Assembly (NCBI GenBank): GCA_964610205.1
Contig: CAZSVI010000171.1
Span: forward strand, 1-5,741
Reading direction: 5' to 3'
DNA length: 5,741 nt
Source: CAZSVI01 sp964610205
GTDB taxonomy: Bacteria; Bacillota; Clostridia; DSM-8532
Shown here: piece after piece, positions 1-5,398 of the stretch
Position numbering within the stretch: the stretch's first letter is position 1
How the letters are laid out: each line of letters starts with the position of its first letter
The notes under the pieces: model-generated
Told to the model about the DNA's origin: nothing
The model's input: the letters and a program-made list of their open reading frames with translations, nothing else
Database searches by the model: none
Position numbers and translations under genes: made by a program

Positions 1-808
1 ATACAATGGCAGCCCCGACTGCTGTGGCATATTCGGCGTGGGCAGGTATATGAAAACGGACCGGATACAGGTCGGTGAGACCCGTGAATACTTCCTGCGA
101 TTGTGGAACATTTGTCAGGTTTCCTGTCAGTACTATATTTTTTGTGTTATCTGTTCTCGCGGCAAAAATAGACAATACACCTATTGTCTGAAATACAAGG
201 TTTATAATCCCCAGGGCAACATCGGATTTTGTTGCCAGGTCACTGATTCTGCCAAAGTTCGAGGCTGTTATTTCGGGTGGCAGTCCCACAATCTTATCCC
301 TGGAGATGTCTTTTACAAACAGATCAATGTTGGATAACAGACCGCTTTTTGCCATTTCTATTAAATCGCTGAAGCTGCGGATATTAAGCATTCGGTTGGA
401 TAACCCCAGAAGGGTACCTCCTCCGATACCTGTTCCGCCCAGATGCGTTACTTTTCCATCTTCAGCTTTTACAAAGGCCGTTCCGGTTCCCATACTCACG
501 ATAACTGCGCTGGAAAGGCCTGTTAGGAACAGCCCTCCCATCCCGATGGAATAAAATTCATCCACCCTTCCGGTAGGAATATCGAAAATTCGTTCTTTCA
601 CATAGGAGGCGCCTACTCCAGTAACCATAATAAACTCAATATCACTTATTTGCATGTGATTGTGGTTTAAAAACTTTCCAAAAGCACCATATAATGAAGA
701 AATAGGGTCGTTAGCCTTTACAAGCATGGGGGTTACTACTTTGTTTTCGTGAAAGCCGATTATTTTTGTTGTGCTTCCACCGATATCAATTCCAATAATC
801 ATACACAT
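1..808 (-). CDS. coaW: Type II pantothenate kinase (partial, 3' end beyond window)
   Basis: Phosphorylates pantothenate with ATP, the first step of coenzyme A synthesis, in the cytosol. I translated the minus strand from the ATG at 808-806; AGGAG at 816-820 lies 7 bases upstream. The 269 visible residues show the ASKHA-type phosphate motif DIGGSTTK (8-15), the VDEF segment whose Glu84 lines up with the catalytic glutamate of Staphylococcus aureus CoaW, VSMGTGTA (104-111), GGTGIGGGTLLGL (124-136) and an ITASNFG segment that matches the ITAANFG-like region of CoaW. The visible end, EYATAVGAA, lines up with the last residues of CoaW (267 aa), so only a few codons seem to be missing. BadF/BadG-type ATPases share the fold, but the motif set is that of type II pantothenate kinase. 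A second ATG two codons in is possible. The gene overlaps a transporter remnant upstream and is probably cotranscribed with it from the promoter near 1060-1088. Confidence 0.88.
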   Translation of the reverse strand, partial: MCMIIGIDIGGSTTKIIGFHENKVVTPMLVKANDPISSLYGAFGKFLNHNHMQISDIEFIMVTGVGASYVKERIFDIPTGRVDEFYSIGMGGLFLTGLSSAVIVSMGTGTAFVKAEDGKVTHLGGTGIGGGTLLGLSNRMLNIRSFSDLIEMAKSGLLSNIDLFVKDISRDKIVGLPPEITASNFGRISDLATKSDVALGIINLVFQTIGVLSIFAARTDNTKNIVLTGNLTNVPQSQEVFTGLTDLYPVRFHIPAHAEYATAVGAAIV

Positions 809-954
809 ATGCACACTCCTACAAAAGTTGAAATTCCAGGAAGAAATGAAAAGCCCAGGGGTGTGTAACTAAGTACGATTGATAATGCTGACAGAATGCC
901 TGCAATGGCAATTCTTCTGACATTGAAACGCGTTTTTGTGATCTCATGATTCAT
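799..954 (-). pseudogene. N-terminal remnant of an ECF transporter S component
   Basis: A 51-codon minus-strand frame starts at ATG 954-952 behind a strong GGAGGG (961-966, 6-base spacer) and ends at TGA 801-799, overlapping the start of the pantothenate kinase gene by 10 bp. After a short charged lead the peptide reads RRIAIAGILSALSIVLSYTP, then LGFSFLPGIS. This is the usual first membrane helix and loop of S components (substrate-binding membrane subunits) of ECF vitamin transporters, which are normally about 170-200 residues. The family-like sequence stops near residue 43, and the last codons merely read through the kinase ribosome site. I infer an internal deletion that removed about three quarters of the gene. 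Because it sits next to coaW, the lost transporter may have carried pantothenate, but the fragment cannot show substrate. It could instead be a translated leader that couples ribosomes to coaW. Confidence 0.6.
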
Positions 955-1059
955 TTGAATCCCTCCGTTCTCATTCCAAATTGGATATAAGTCGAATTAG
1001 AATGATATTATTATTAAAATATTTTTGTCCGGTTTCATAAAAGAATACCGACTGGGAAT

Positions 1060-1088
1060 ATATTATCACAAAAAAAAGAGCGAATCAA
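1060..1088 (-). promoter_or_regulatory. Predicted sigma-A promoter for the transporter remnant and coaW
   Basis: On the minus strand TTGATT (1088-1083) and TAATAT (1065-1060) are separated by exactly 17 bases, including a run of eight T. Transcription would start near 1053 and leave an untranslated leader of about 100 bases before the ATG at 954. I see no known riboswitch in that leader. The promoter lies only about 35 bp from the end of the foldback element at 1122. Confidence 0.6.
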
Positions 1089-1121
1089 GTTAACATATTT
1101 TATGTTTCTGTCAAGCAAGCG

Positions 1122-1290
1122 ACTAGGAGTCCGCTCGGAAAGTCGGGTATGCAGATTTTCGATTCAGTTTTTCGCGCAAATTCTGCAAAAAAACGGCGAA
1201 TATCTGGATATTTAACGCTTTTTTTGCAGGAGAATGCGCGGAAAAATGGACGGAAAGATGCGTGTGTGACTTTTCGAGCGGACTCCTAGT
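1122..1290. repeat. Foldback element type 1, complete copy (MITE-like, 169 bp)
   Basis: The stretch begins ACTAGGAGTCCGCTCG and ends with the reverse complement CGAGCGGACTCCTAGT, so the first 16 bases are perfect terminal inverted repeats. The inverted homology continues through the whole element with scattered mismatches and ends in a tight apex, AATATC-TG-GATATT (1199-1212). A single strand could fold into one hairpin with arms of about 83 bases. A TA (or CTAG) at each boundary could be a target duplication. No plausible gene lies inside. A second, partial copy is at 5395-5494. This looks like a miniature inverted-repeat element moved by a transposase encoded elsewhere; I cannot name the parent family. 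It separates the divergent coaW and fumarase transcription units. Confidence 0.85.
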
Positions 1291-1324
1291 GACAGCAAAT
1301 GTTATCTTTGAATGGTTTAAACAT

Positions 1325-1353
1325 TTGATTCGGCAGAGTGAATCATGTATAAT
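1325..1353 (+). promoter_or_regulatory. Predicted sigma-A promoter for the fumarase gene
   Basis: TTGATT (1325-1330) and a perfect TATAAT (1348-1353) are separated by 17 bases. Start of transcription is expected near 1360, giving a leader of about 143 bases before the fumarase ATG at 1504. The leader contains the structured segment at 1402-1460. Confidence 0.65.
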
Positions 1354-1401
1354 ATTTTTCATAGACAGGGAGTTATCCAGTGAACTCGTTCAGCTGAAGC
1401 A

Positions 1402-1460
1402 GAATTTCGGAACTTCGGCGGGGGACTCTACCCCCACCGAAGCGGGGGTCTTAGAAATTC
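1402..1460 (+). ncRNA. GC-rich structured leader with two competing stems
   Basis: An outer 7-bp stem pairs GAATTTC (1402-1408) with GAAATTC (1454-1460). Inside it CTTCGG (1413-1418) pairs with CCGAAG (1437-1442) and GGGGG (1420-1424) with CCCCC (1431-1435) around the loop ACTCTA. The same CCCCC can instead pair with GGGGG at 1444-1448, which disrupts the first stem. No T run follows, so this is not an ordinary intrinsic terminator. The 5' part (1370-1400) has a small GAGTT/AACTC stem and the palindrome TTCAGCTGAA. It may be a regulatory leader of the fumarase gene. Alternatively it may be the right-end hairpin or guide-RNA scaffold left by an IS200/IS605-type (TnpB) element; no tnpB gene is present. 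I do not recognise a named RNA family. Confidence 0.4.
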
Positions 1461-1503
1461 GATAAATAGCCTGGTTAAACAACTGCTATAAAAAGGAGCG
1501 TTT

Positions 1504-2346
1504 ATGAAAGAAATTCATGTTGATCGTATTATTGAATCTGTAGAAAAGTTATGTGTTAAAGCAAACTATTTATTAAACGAGGATATCCGAAAAGCACTGT
1601 CAGCCGCTATGAATAATGAGAAGTCGGAAAACGGAAGAATGGTTCTTGAAAATCTTCTTAAAAACGCCGAAATAGCGAAAAACGAAAAAGTGGCTATGTG
1701 TCAGGATACGGGTATGGCTGTTGTTTTTATTGAAATAGGGCAAAATGTACATGTAACAGGCGGAAACATTACGGATGCTGTTAATGAAGGCGTTCGTCGA
1801 GGATACAAAAAAGGGTTTCTAAGATATTCGGTTGTAAAACACCCGCTAAACCGTGTTAATACCGGGGATAATACTCCTGCTGTAATACATACTGAAATAG
1901 TCGAAGGAGATAAACTAAAAATAGAGGTTGCTCCGAAGGGCTTTGGAAGTGAGAATATGAGTGCTGTGGCTATGCTTAAACCGTCTGATGGAGTTGACGG
2001 CGTTAAGGAATTTGTTGTCAAAACCGTAAGTGACGCGGGTTCTAACCCATGTCCGCCTGTAATTGTGGGAGTCGGAATTGGCGGGACTATGGAAAAAGCC
2101 GCGATGATGGCCAAGAGGGCATTGCTGAGGCAAGTTGGTTTATATTCAGAAGACAGGGATATGGCGGAATTGGAGAAGGAAATAATGGAGCGCATCAACA
2201 GGCTGGGTATTGGACCGGCGGGCTTTGGAGGAAGCACAACGGCATTGGCTGTGAATATTGAATGTTACCCCACACATATTGCCGGTTTGCCGGTAGCAGT
2301 GAATATCGGATGCCATGCTACCCGTCATTCATCCGTTATATTATAA
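1504..2346 (+). CDS. Class I fumarate hydratase, alpha subunit (TtdA/FumA-type N-terminal domain)
   Basis: This is the iron-sulfur half of the two-subunit class I hydro-lyases, which interconvert fumarate and malate (or, in tartrate dehydratases, dehydrate tartrate) in the cytosol. The 280 residues are normal for the family. Three cysteines in family-typical settings would hold the oxygen-sensitive [4Fe-4S] cluster: Cys66 in AMCQDTG, Cys183 in SNPCPPV and Cys270 in NIGCHATRH. The glycine-rich GVGIGG (190-194 region) and GPAGFGGSTTA (237-247) segments are also typical. The start follows AAGGAG (1493-1498) with a 5-base spacer. The beta subunit, usually the next gene and needed for the active site, is absent; rsmI follows instead. 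Fumarase is more likely than tartrate dehydratase in a clostridium, but sequence alone does not separate them with certainty. Expression probably comes from the promoter at 1325-1353. Confidence 0.9.
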   Translation: MKEIHVDRIIESVEKLCVKANYLLNEDIRKALSAAMNNEKSENGRMVLENLLKNAEIAKNEKVAMCQDTGMAVVFIEIGQNVHVTGGNITDAVNEGVRRGYKKGFLRYSVVKHPLNRVNTGDNTPAVIHTEIVEGDKLKIEVAPKGFGSENMSAVAMLKPSDGVDGVKEFVVKTVSDAGSNPCPPVIVGVGIGGTMEKAAMMAKRALLRQVGLYSEDRDMAELEKEIMERINRLGIGPAGFGGSTTALAVNIECYPTHIAGLPVAVNIGCHATRHSSVIL

Positions 2347-2480
2347 CAGCGTAAGCAATTGCATCACACCGTTATTGTAACAGAAGCAGTTACTTGTAAT
2401 TGCATCACACAACAACTTGGTTCCTCGTTATAAGATTAAAGGAAATAATTTCCCTAAATAACATTATCGCAGAGTGAAGC
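2347..2480 (+). repeat. Fumarase-rsmI spacer with a direct repeat and small hairpins
   Basis: The 13-base word AATTGCATCACAC occurs at 2357-2369 and again at 2398-2410, 41 bases apart, with looser similarity around it (GTAA or GTTA just upstream of each). Between the copies GTAAC (2377-2381) and GTTAC (2389-2393) can form a small stem. GGAAAT/ATTTCC at 2441-2453 is a compact palindrome. There is no T-rich terminator and no convincing promoter, so rsmI may be read through from fumarase. I see no fumarase beta-subunit remnant. Confidence 0.5.
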
Positions 2481-2522
2481 ATGGATCCTGTGAATCCGAA
2501 GCTGCTACGTAAAGGAGAAACA

Positions 2523-3395
2523 ATGGAGGAAAATGGTTTTGGTACACTGTTCATTGTGTCAACTCCTGTGGGAAACCTGGGTGATATCAGTTACAGGGCA
2601 ATAGAAACACTGAAGGAAGTAGATATAATTGCCGCTGAAGACACAAGGCATACTCTTAAGCTTTTAAATCATTATAGTATCAAAAAACCTCTTATCAGTT
2701 ATTTTGAGCATAATAAAAGGCAGCGGGGCGAAGAATTGGCAGATCGTTTGAAAAAAGGATTTAATATTGCATTGGTTACCGACGCCGGAACTCCCGGGAT
2801 TTCGGATCCCGGTGAGGATATTATAAAACTGGCGGTTGCAAATAATATTCGGGTTACAATGATTCCGGGACCAACCTCATCCATTATTGGCTTGGTACTT
2901 TCCGGTCTTTCCTGCGAGCGGTTCTGTTTTGAGGGTTTTTTGCCTCATGGCAGCGGGGAACGGAAAAAACAATTGGAGTTCCTTTGCTGTGAAGAAAGAA
3001 CAATCATTTTTTATATATCTCCTCATCGTGTTTTGAATGTACTTAAAGACATTCATTCGGTATTCGGAAACAGAAAAGTTGCCTTATGCAGGGAACTTAC
3101 AAAAAAACATGAGGAGATTATCCGTGGATCCATTAATGAAGTTATAAGCAATCTGTCAGAGAGGGAGAATATTAAGGGCGAGATGGTGCTTATTGTGGAA
3201 GGAGCGCCTGAAGGACTAAAAACACAGGAGAATCTGTGGAGTTCCTTAAGTCTTAACGAGCACATGGATTATTACCTGATAAAAGGCATGGAGCAAAAGG
3301 AGGCAATGAAGCAGGTGGCCAAAGACAGGAACCTGCCAAAACGGGAGATATATTCAGCGTTTGTAAAGGAAAAGAACCAATCCAGAATATTTTAA
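2523..3395 (+). CDS. rsmI: 16S rRNA 2'-O-ribose C1402 methyltransferase RsmI
   Basis: RsmI uses S-adenosylmethionine to methylate the 2'-O of C1402 in the decoding centre of 16S rRNA. The 290-residue product has the family signatures in order: STPVGNLGD (13-21), AEDTR (38-42), ISYFEHN (58-64), VTDAGTPGISDPG (85-97), IPGPTS (114-119), FEGFLP (136-141) and, further on, YISPHRV and CRELTKKHEE. This is a complete tetrapyrrole-methylase-fold (class III) enzyme close to the 286 residues of the E. coli protein. I chose the ATG at 2523 because AAGGAG (2512-2517) stands 5 bases before it and the next residues run straight into the conserved domain. An in-frame ATG at 2481 would add 14 unconserved residues with a poor ribosome site. 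The gene stands alone, downstream of fumarase and convergent with abrB. Confidence 0.95.
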   Translation: MEENGFGTLFIVSTPVGNLGDISYRAIETLKEVDIIAAEDTRHTLKLLNHYSIKKPLISYFEHNKRQRGEELADRLKKGFNIALVTDAGTPGISDPGEDIIKLAVANNIRVTMIPGPTSSIIGLVLSGLSCERFCFEGFLPHGSGERKKQLEFLCCEERTIIFYISPHRVLNVLKDIHSVFGNRKVALCRELTKKHEEIIRGSINEVISNLSERENIKGEMVLIVEGAPEGLKTQENLWSSLSLNEHMDYYLIKGMEQKEAMKQVAKDRNLPKREIYSAFVKEKNQSRIF

Positions 3396-3406
3396 CAGTA
3401 TGAAAT

Positions 3407-3452
3407 CGCACCTTTGCATAATACTTGCAATATCCGCAATATGCCAGGTGCG
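3407..3452 (+). other. Long imperfect hairpin just after rsmI
   Basis: Three nested stems line up: CGCACCT (3407-3413) with AGGTGCG (3446-3452), GCATA (3416-3420) with TATGC (3440-3444), and TTGC (3425-3428) with GCAA (3436-3439), loop AATATCC. That is 16 pairs. A T6 run follows only 12 bases later (3465-3470), so it is not a standard terminator; it may stabilise the rsmI mRNA 3' end or be a decayed foldback sequence. Confidence 0.5.
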
Positions 3453-3475
3453 GCTAAAATAAAGTTTTTTATGGT

Positions 3476-3505
3476 AAAAGGGACGGATAAAAATCCGTCC
3501 CTTTT
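3476..3505. terminator. Bidirectional intrinsic terminator between rsmI and abrB
   Basis: A perfect 13-bp stem, AAAAGGGACGGAT (3476-3488) with ATCCGTCCCTTTT (3493-3505), closes on an AAAA loop. The A run on one side and the T run on the other allow it to end transcription from rsmI (plus) and from abrB (minus), which stops at 3519. Confidence 0.85.
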
Positions 3506-3518
3506 ATGCAGATTTTGT

Positions 3519-3761
3519 TTAAACGTTTTTAAGATCTTTAAGACATTCAGGACAAATATTTTTTCCTTTGAAAACTGTTATGTCCTTGGCGTTATCGCAG
3601 AAAATACAAGCGGGCTCGTACTTTTTCAGGATGATTGTTGCTTCGTCAACGTAAATTTCCAGTGCATCCTTTTCCGCAATATCAAGAGTTCTTCTGAGTT
3701 CGATTGGTAATACGACTCTTCCGAGTTCGTCAACCTTTCTTACAATACCTGTAGACTTCAT
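3519..3761 (-). CDS. abrB: AbrB/SpoVT-family transition-state regulator with C-terminal CxxC pairs
   Basis: An 80-residue DNA-binding regulator. Residues 1-48 are nearly the same as the N-terminal swapped-hairpin domain of Bacillus subtilis AbrB: MKSTGIVRKVDELGR, then an LPIELRRTL segment, EKDALEIYVD and IILKKY. This domain dimerises and binds AT-rich promoters; in Bacillus it holds back stationary-phase and sporulation genes. The C-terminal part differs from Bacillus AbrB: it carries Cys52/Cys55 and Cys70/Cys73 in CIFC and CPEC, a likely small zinc-binding knuckle. I start at ATG 3761-3759, which matches the AbrB N-terminus and has GGGGGG (3773-3778) upstream; the in-frame ATG at 3800 would add 13 unconserved residues. 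The gene is transcribed alone from the promoter at 3824-3852 and ends at the shared terminator. Autoregulation is likely by analogy with AbrB. Confidence 0.92.
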   Translation of the reverse strand: MKSTGIVRKVDELGRVVLPIELRRTLDIAEKDALEIYVDEATIILKKYEPACIFCDNAKDITVFKGKNICPECLKDLKNV

Positions 3762-3823
3762 GTGTAAATACACCCCCCTAATTTGATGTTGCCGTAACAT
3801 TGTTCGACATATTTCTTGTTCTT

Positions 3824-3852
3824 ATCGTACCATAAATACCAATAAACGTCAA
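3824..3852 (-). promoter_or_regulatory. Predicted promoter of abrB with extended -10
   Basis: On the minus strand TTGACG (3852-3847), a 17-base spacer and TACGAT (3829-3824) preceded by TG-G form a good sigma-A promoter with an extended -10. Transcription would start near 3817, about 56 bases before the abrB ATG. The flanking DNA at 3840-3900 is very AT-rich, the kind of sequence AbrB itself favours. Confidence 0.65.
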
Positions 3853-4043
3853 CTATTTTTTAAAATTTAACAATATCAAAATATTTGAATTGATGATACT
3901 GTTCAGAGGGGATACATCTTAATTTACGGGGGCCTGTTTTCTCAGGTGTGAGTCATGTGGTGCGTTCCGGTCCCGGGGTGATCCTCTCCGGGGGAGCGTT
4001 CCGGTGGGTACGCTTCTTTGGTATGTACCTTCCTTTGGTGGCT
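3853..4043. other. Non-coding gap upstream of spmA: AT-rich part, then a GC-rich patch
   Basis: The first 70 bases are AT-rich and hold no gene. From about 3928 to 4010 the base composition turns abruptly GC-rich. Here GCGTTCCGGT occurs twice (3962-3971 and 3996-4005), and CCCGG (3972-3976) can pair with CCGGG (3988-3992). An open frame with a GTG at 4004 runs into spmA, but its first 38 residues do not resemble SpmA. I see no convincing gene or named RNA in this stretch. Confidence 0.45.
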
Positions 4044-4072
4044 TTCATATATTGAATATGTATACATACCGG
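4044..4072 (+). promoter_or_regulatory. Possible sporulation (sigma-E-like) promoter of spmA-spmB
   Basis: TTCATAT (4044-4050), a 14-base spacer and CATACCGG (4065-4072) resemble the sigma-E pattern (ATATT-like -35, CATAC-starting -10), and the spm genes of Bacillus are expressed under sigma-E. A 12-base palindrome TATGTATACATA (4057-4068) overlaps the -10. A start near 4079 would exclude translation from the upstream GTG at 4004. The last bases of the -10 do not match the consensus, so this is a weak call. Confidence 0.3.
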
Positions 4073-4117
4073 ACAGGTCTCATATATTTAATGGAGAAAA
4101 CGCGGTTGGTACGTTTA

Positions 4118-4711
4118 ATGTTAAATTATATCTGGCTTGGCATGATTGTTCTTGGAGTAATATGGGCGGTGGTTACAGGGCGTCTGAACGATGTTACACA
4201 GGCTGTTACATCCAGTGCCGAAGAGGGGGTTCAGTTGTCCATCACATTAATGGGGATACTTTGCTTATGGTCCGGGCTTATGCGGGTTGCGGAAAAAAGC
4301 GGTTTGATACGTATGATTACCCGGTTTGCAAAAGGATTTTTCAGTGAACTTTTTCCGGATATACCTGAAAAACACAGTGCCATGGGAGCTATGGTTCTTT
4401 CATTTACCGCAAATTTCCTGGGATTGGGAAATGCAGCTACACCATTAGGTATTAAAGCAATGGAAGAGCTTCAAACCTTAAATAGTCGTAAAGATACCGC
4501 AACGGATGCAATGGTTCTTTTTATGGTGATAAATGCCTCCTGCCTTCAGTTAATACCTACCAATGTTGTGGCTCTTCGCGCTGCCGCGGGATCGGCCGAT
4601 GCTGCTGCTATTCTTCCGCATGTCTGGATTTCATCTTCTGTATCCACAATTGCGGCAATTGTATTTTACTATATATTTAGTATTCCGGAGAGAAGGCGGA
4701 TTATTAAATGA
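4118..4711 (+). CDS. spmA: Spore maturation protein A
   Basis: A membrane protein with Gate-type (nucleoside-recognition) architecture that works with SpmB in dehydrating the developing spore core, which underlies heat resistance. From the ATG at 4118 the 197 residues align over their whole length with Bacillus subtilis SpmA (196): MLNYIW at the start, ELFPDIP (77-83), the hallmark GLGNAATPLGIKAME (102-115) and LIPTNVVALR (145-154). Hydrophobic segments lie near 4-20, 39-56, 88-103, 130-152 and 168-188. Start choice is difficult: 4118 fits the family best but lacks a clear ribosome site; TTG at 4106 has GGAG (4093-4096) 9 bases upstream; ATG 4091 has a weak site. The stop overlaps the spmB start by 4 bp, indicating translational coupling. 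Unlike the Bacillus locus, no dacB lies upstream. Confidence 0.93.
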   Translation: MLNYIWLGMIVLGVIWAVVTGRLNDVTQAVTSSAEEGVQLSITLMGILCLWSGLMRVAEKSGLIRMITRFAKGFFSELFPDIPEKHSAMGAMVLSFTANFLGLGNAATPLGIKAMEELQTLNSRKDTATDAMVLFMVINASCLQLIPTNVVALRAAAGSADAAAILPHVWISSSVSTIAAIVFYYIFSIPERRRIIK

Positions 4712-5238
4712 TGACGATTATGAACTGGCTTTCCAGAGCTGCCATACCAGGATTTATTATGATTATTCTACTCATTGGCGCATTCAGGAACGTACCGGTT
4801 TTTGATACGTTTATAGAAGGAGCCATAGACGGTTTGCGAACAACTGTAAAAATACTCCCGGTTCTTGTGGGAATAATATTGGGTATTGATATATTCAGGG
4901 CTTCAGGCGCGTTGGATATGATTACTGTGCTTTTAAAGCCAATTGCCGATTTTTTTGACATTCCGAAGGAAATCATTCCCATGGCTATATTAAGGCCAAT
5001 TTCAGGGAGCGCGTCACTGGGGCTTTTAAATCAGCAGTTGAAGGAATATGGGCCTGACAGTTTCATTGGAAAAACTTTATCGGTTATGATGGGATCAACC
5101 GAAACTATTTTTTATACAATCGCCGTATATTTTGGAGCCATCGGTGTTAAAAAGTCGAGAAACACACTCTGGATAGCCCTTATTGCAGGCGCGGCCGGAC
5201 TGATATCATCGGTTATCGTCTGTCGTCTGCTTCCATAG
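4708..5238 (+). CDS. spmB: Spore maturation protein B
   Basis: Partner of SpmA in spore core maturation, also a Gate-domain membrane protein. The 176 residues cover the full family length (178 in B. subtilis) and share its landmarks: VPVFDTFIEGA (29-39), FRASGALD (63-70), RPISGSASLG (96-105), YGPDSFIGK (114-122) and MGSTETIFYTIAVYFGA (128-144). Hydrophobic segments lie near 12-26, 50-62, 134-147 and 155-173. The start codon overlaps the spmA stop (ATGA); AAGGCGG (about 4695-4701) serves as a ribosome site, and a second ATG follows directly. The TAG stop coincides with the first bases of the foldback element at 5236, so that insertion may have created or replaced the original stop; the protein nevertheless ends where its relatives do. 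Confidence 0.95.
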   Translation: MMTIMNWLSRAAIPGFIMIILLIGAFRNVPVFDTFIEGAIDGLRTTVKILPVLVGIILGIDIFRASGALDMITVLLKPIADFFDIPKEIIPMAILRPISGSASLGLLNQQLKEYGPDSFIGKTLSVMMGSTETIFYTIAVYFGAIGVKKSRNTLWIALIAGAAGLISSVIVCRLLP

Positions 5239-5398
5239 TACAACGTTCTCTAAATACCTATGTATATCTTACCGTATATTTTTCTGCAATGCAGCGTTGT
5301 CGTCAATCGGAATACGTCAGTATTCCTCAATCCTCCGCCTTGCCTTGCAAAAAAATCTTCAATAATCTATGCACAGTTATTCAAAGAACGTTGTACTA
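5236..5398. repeat. Foldback element type 2 (MITE-like, 163 bp)
   Basis: The ends are perfect 14-base inverted repeats, TAGTACAACGTTCT (5236-5249) and AGAACGTTGTACTA (5385-5398). By hand alignment the inverted homology continues for about 60 bases at roughly three quarters identity, including a TTTTT-TGCAA block in each arm. The centre is a perfect 7-bp hairpin, GGAATAC/GTATTCC with loop GTCA (5309-5326). If the outer TA is a target duplication, as for IS630/mariner-type movers, the element proper is 5238-5396. It has no gene. It resembles the type 1 element in size and design but not in terminal sequence, and it starts at the spmB stop codon. Confidence 0.8.

Noticed and set aside
38..554. 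Two plus-strand open frames of 99 and 82 codons
   Set aside because: They lie antisense within the well-supported pantothenate kinase gene, have no family resemblance and lack good ribosome sites.
1123..1362. Minus-strand frame of 79 codons that shares a peptide with the frame at 5260-5496
   Set aside because: The shared peptide is just the translation of the repeated foldback arm; one frame starts or ends in unrelated flanking DNA, so neither is a conserved protein.
1262..1465. Plus-strand frame of 67 codons, possible C-terminus of a TnpB-like protein
   Set aside because: It begins inside the foldback element and its end merely translates the structured leader; no TnpB catalytic or zinc-finger motif is visible.
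1701..2328. Several frames on both strands inside the fumarase gene
   Set aside because: They are shadows of a full-length gene with clear cluster cysteines.
4004..4117. GTG start 38 codons upstream of the chosen spmA start
   Set aside because: The added residues do not match SpmA, there is no clear ribosome site, and the likely promoter lies downstream of it.
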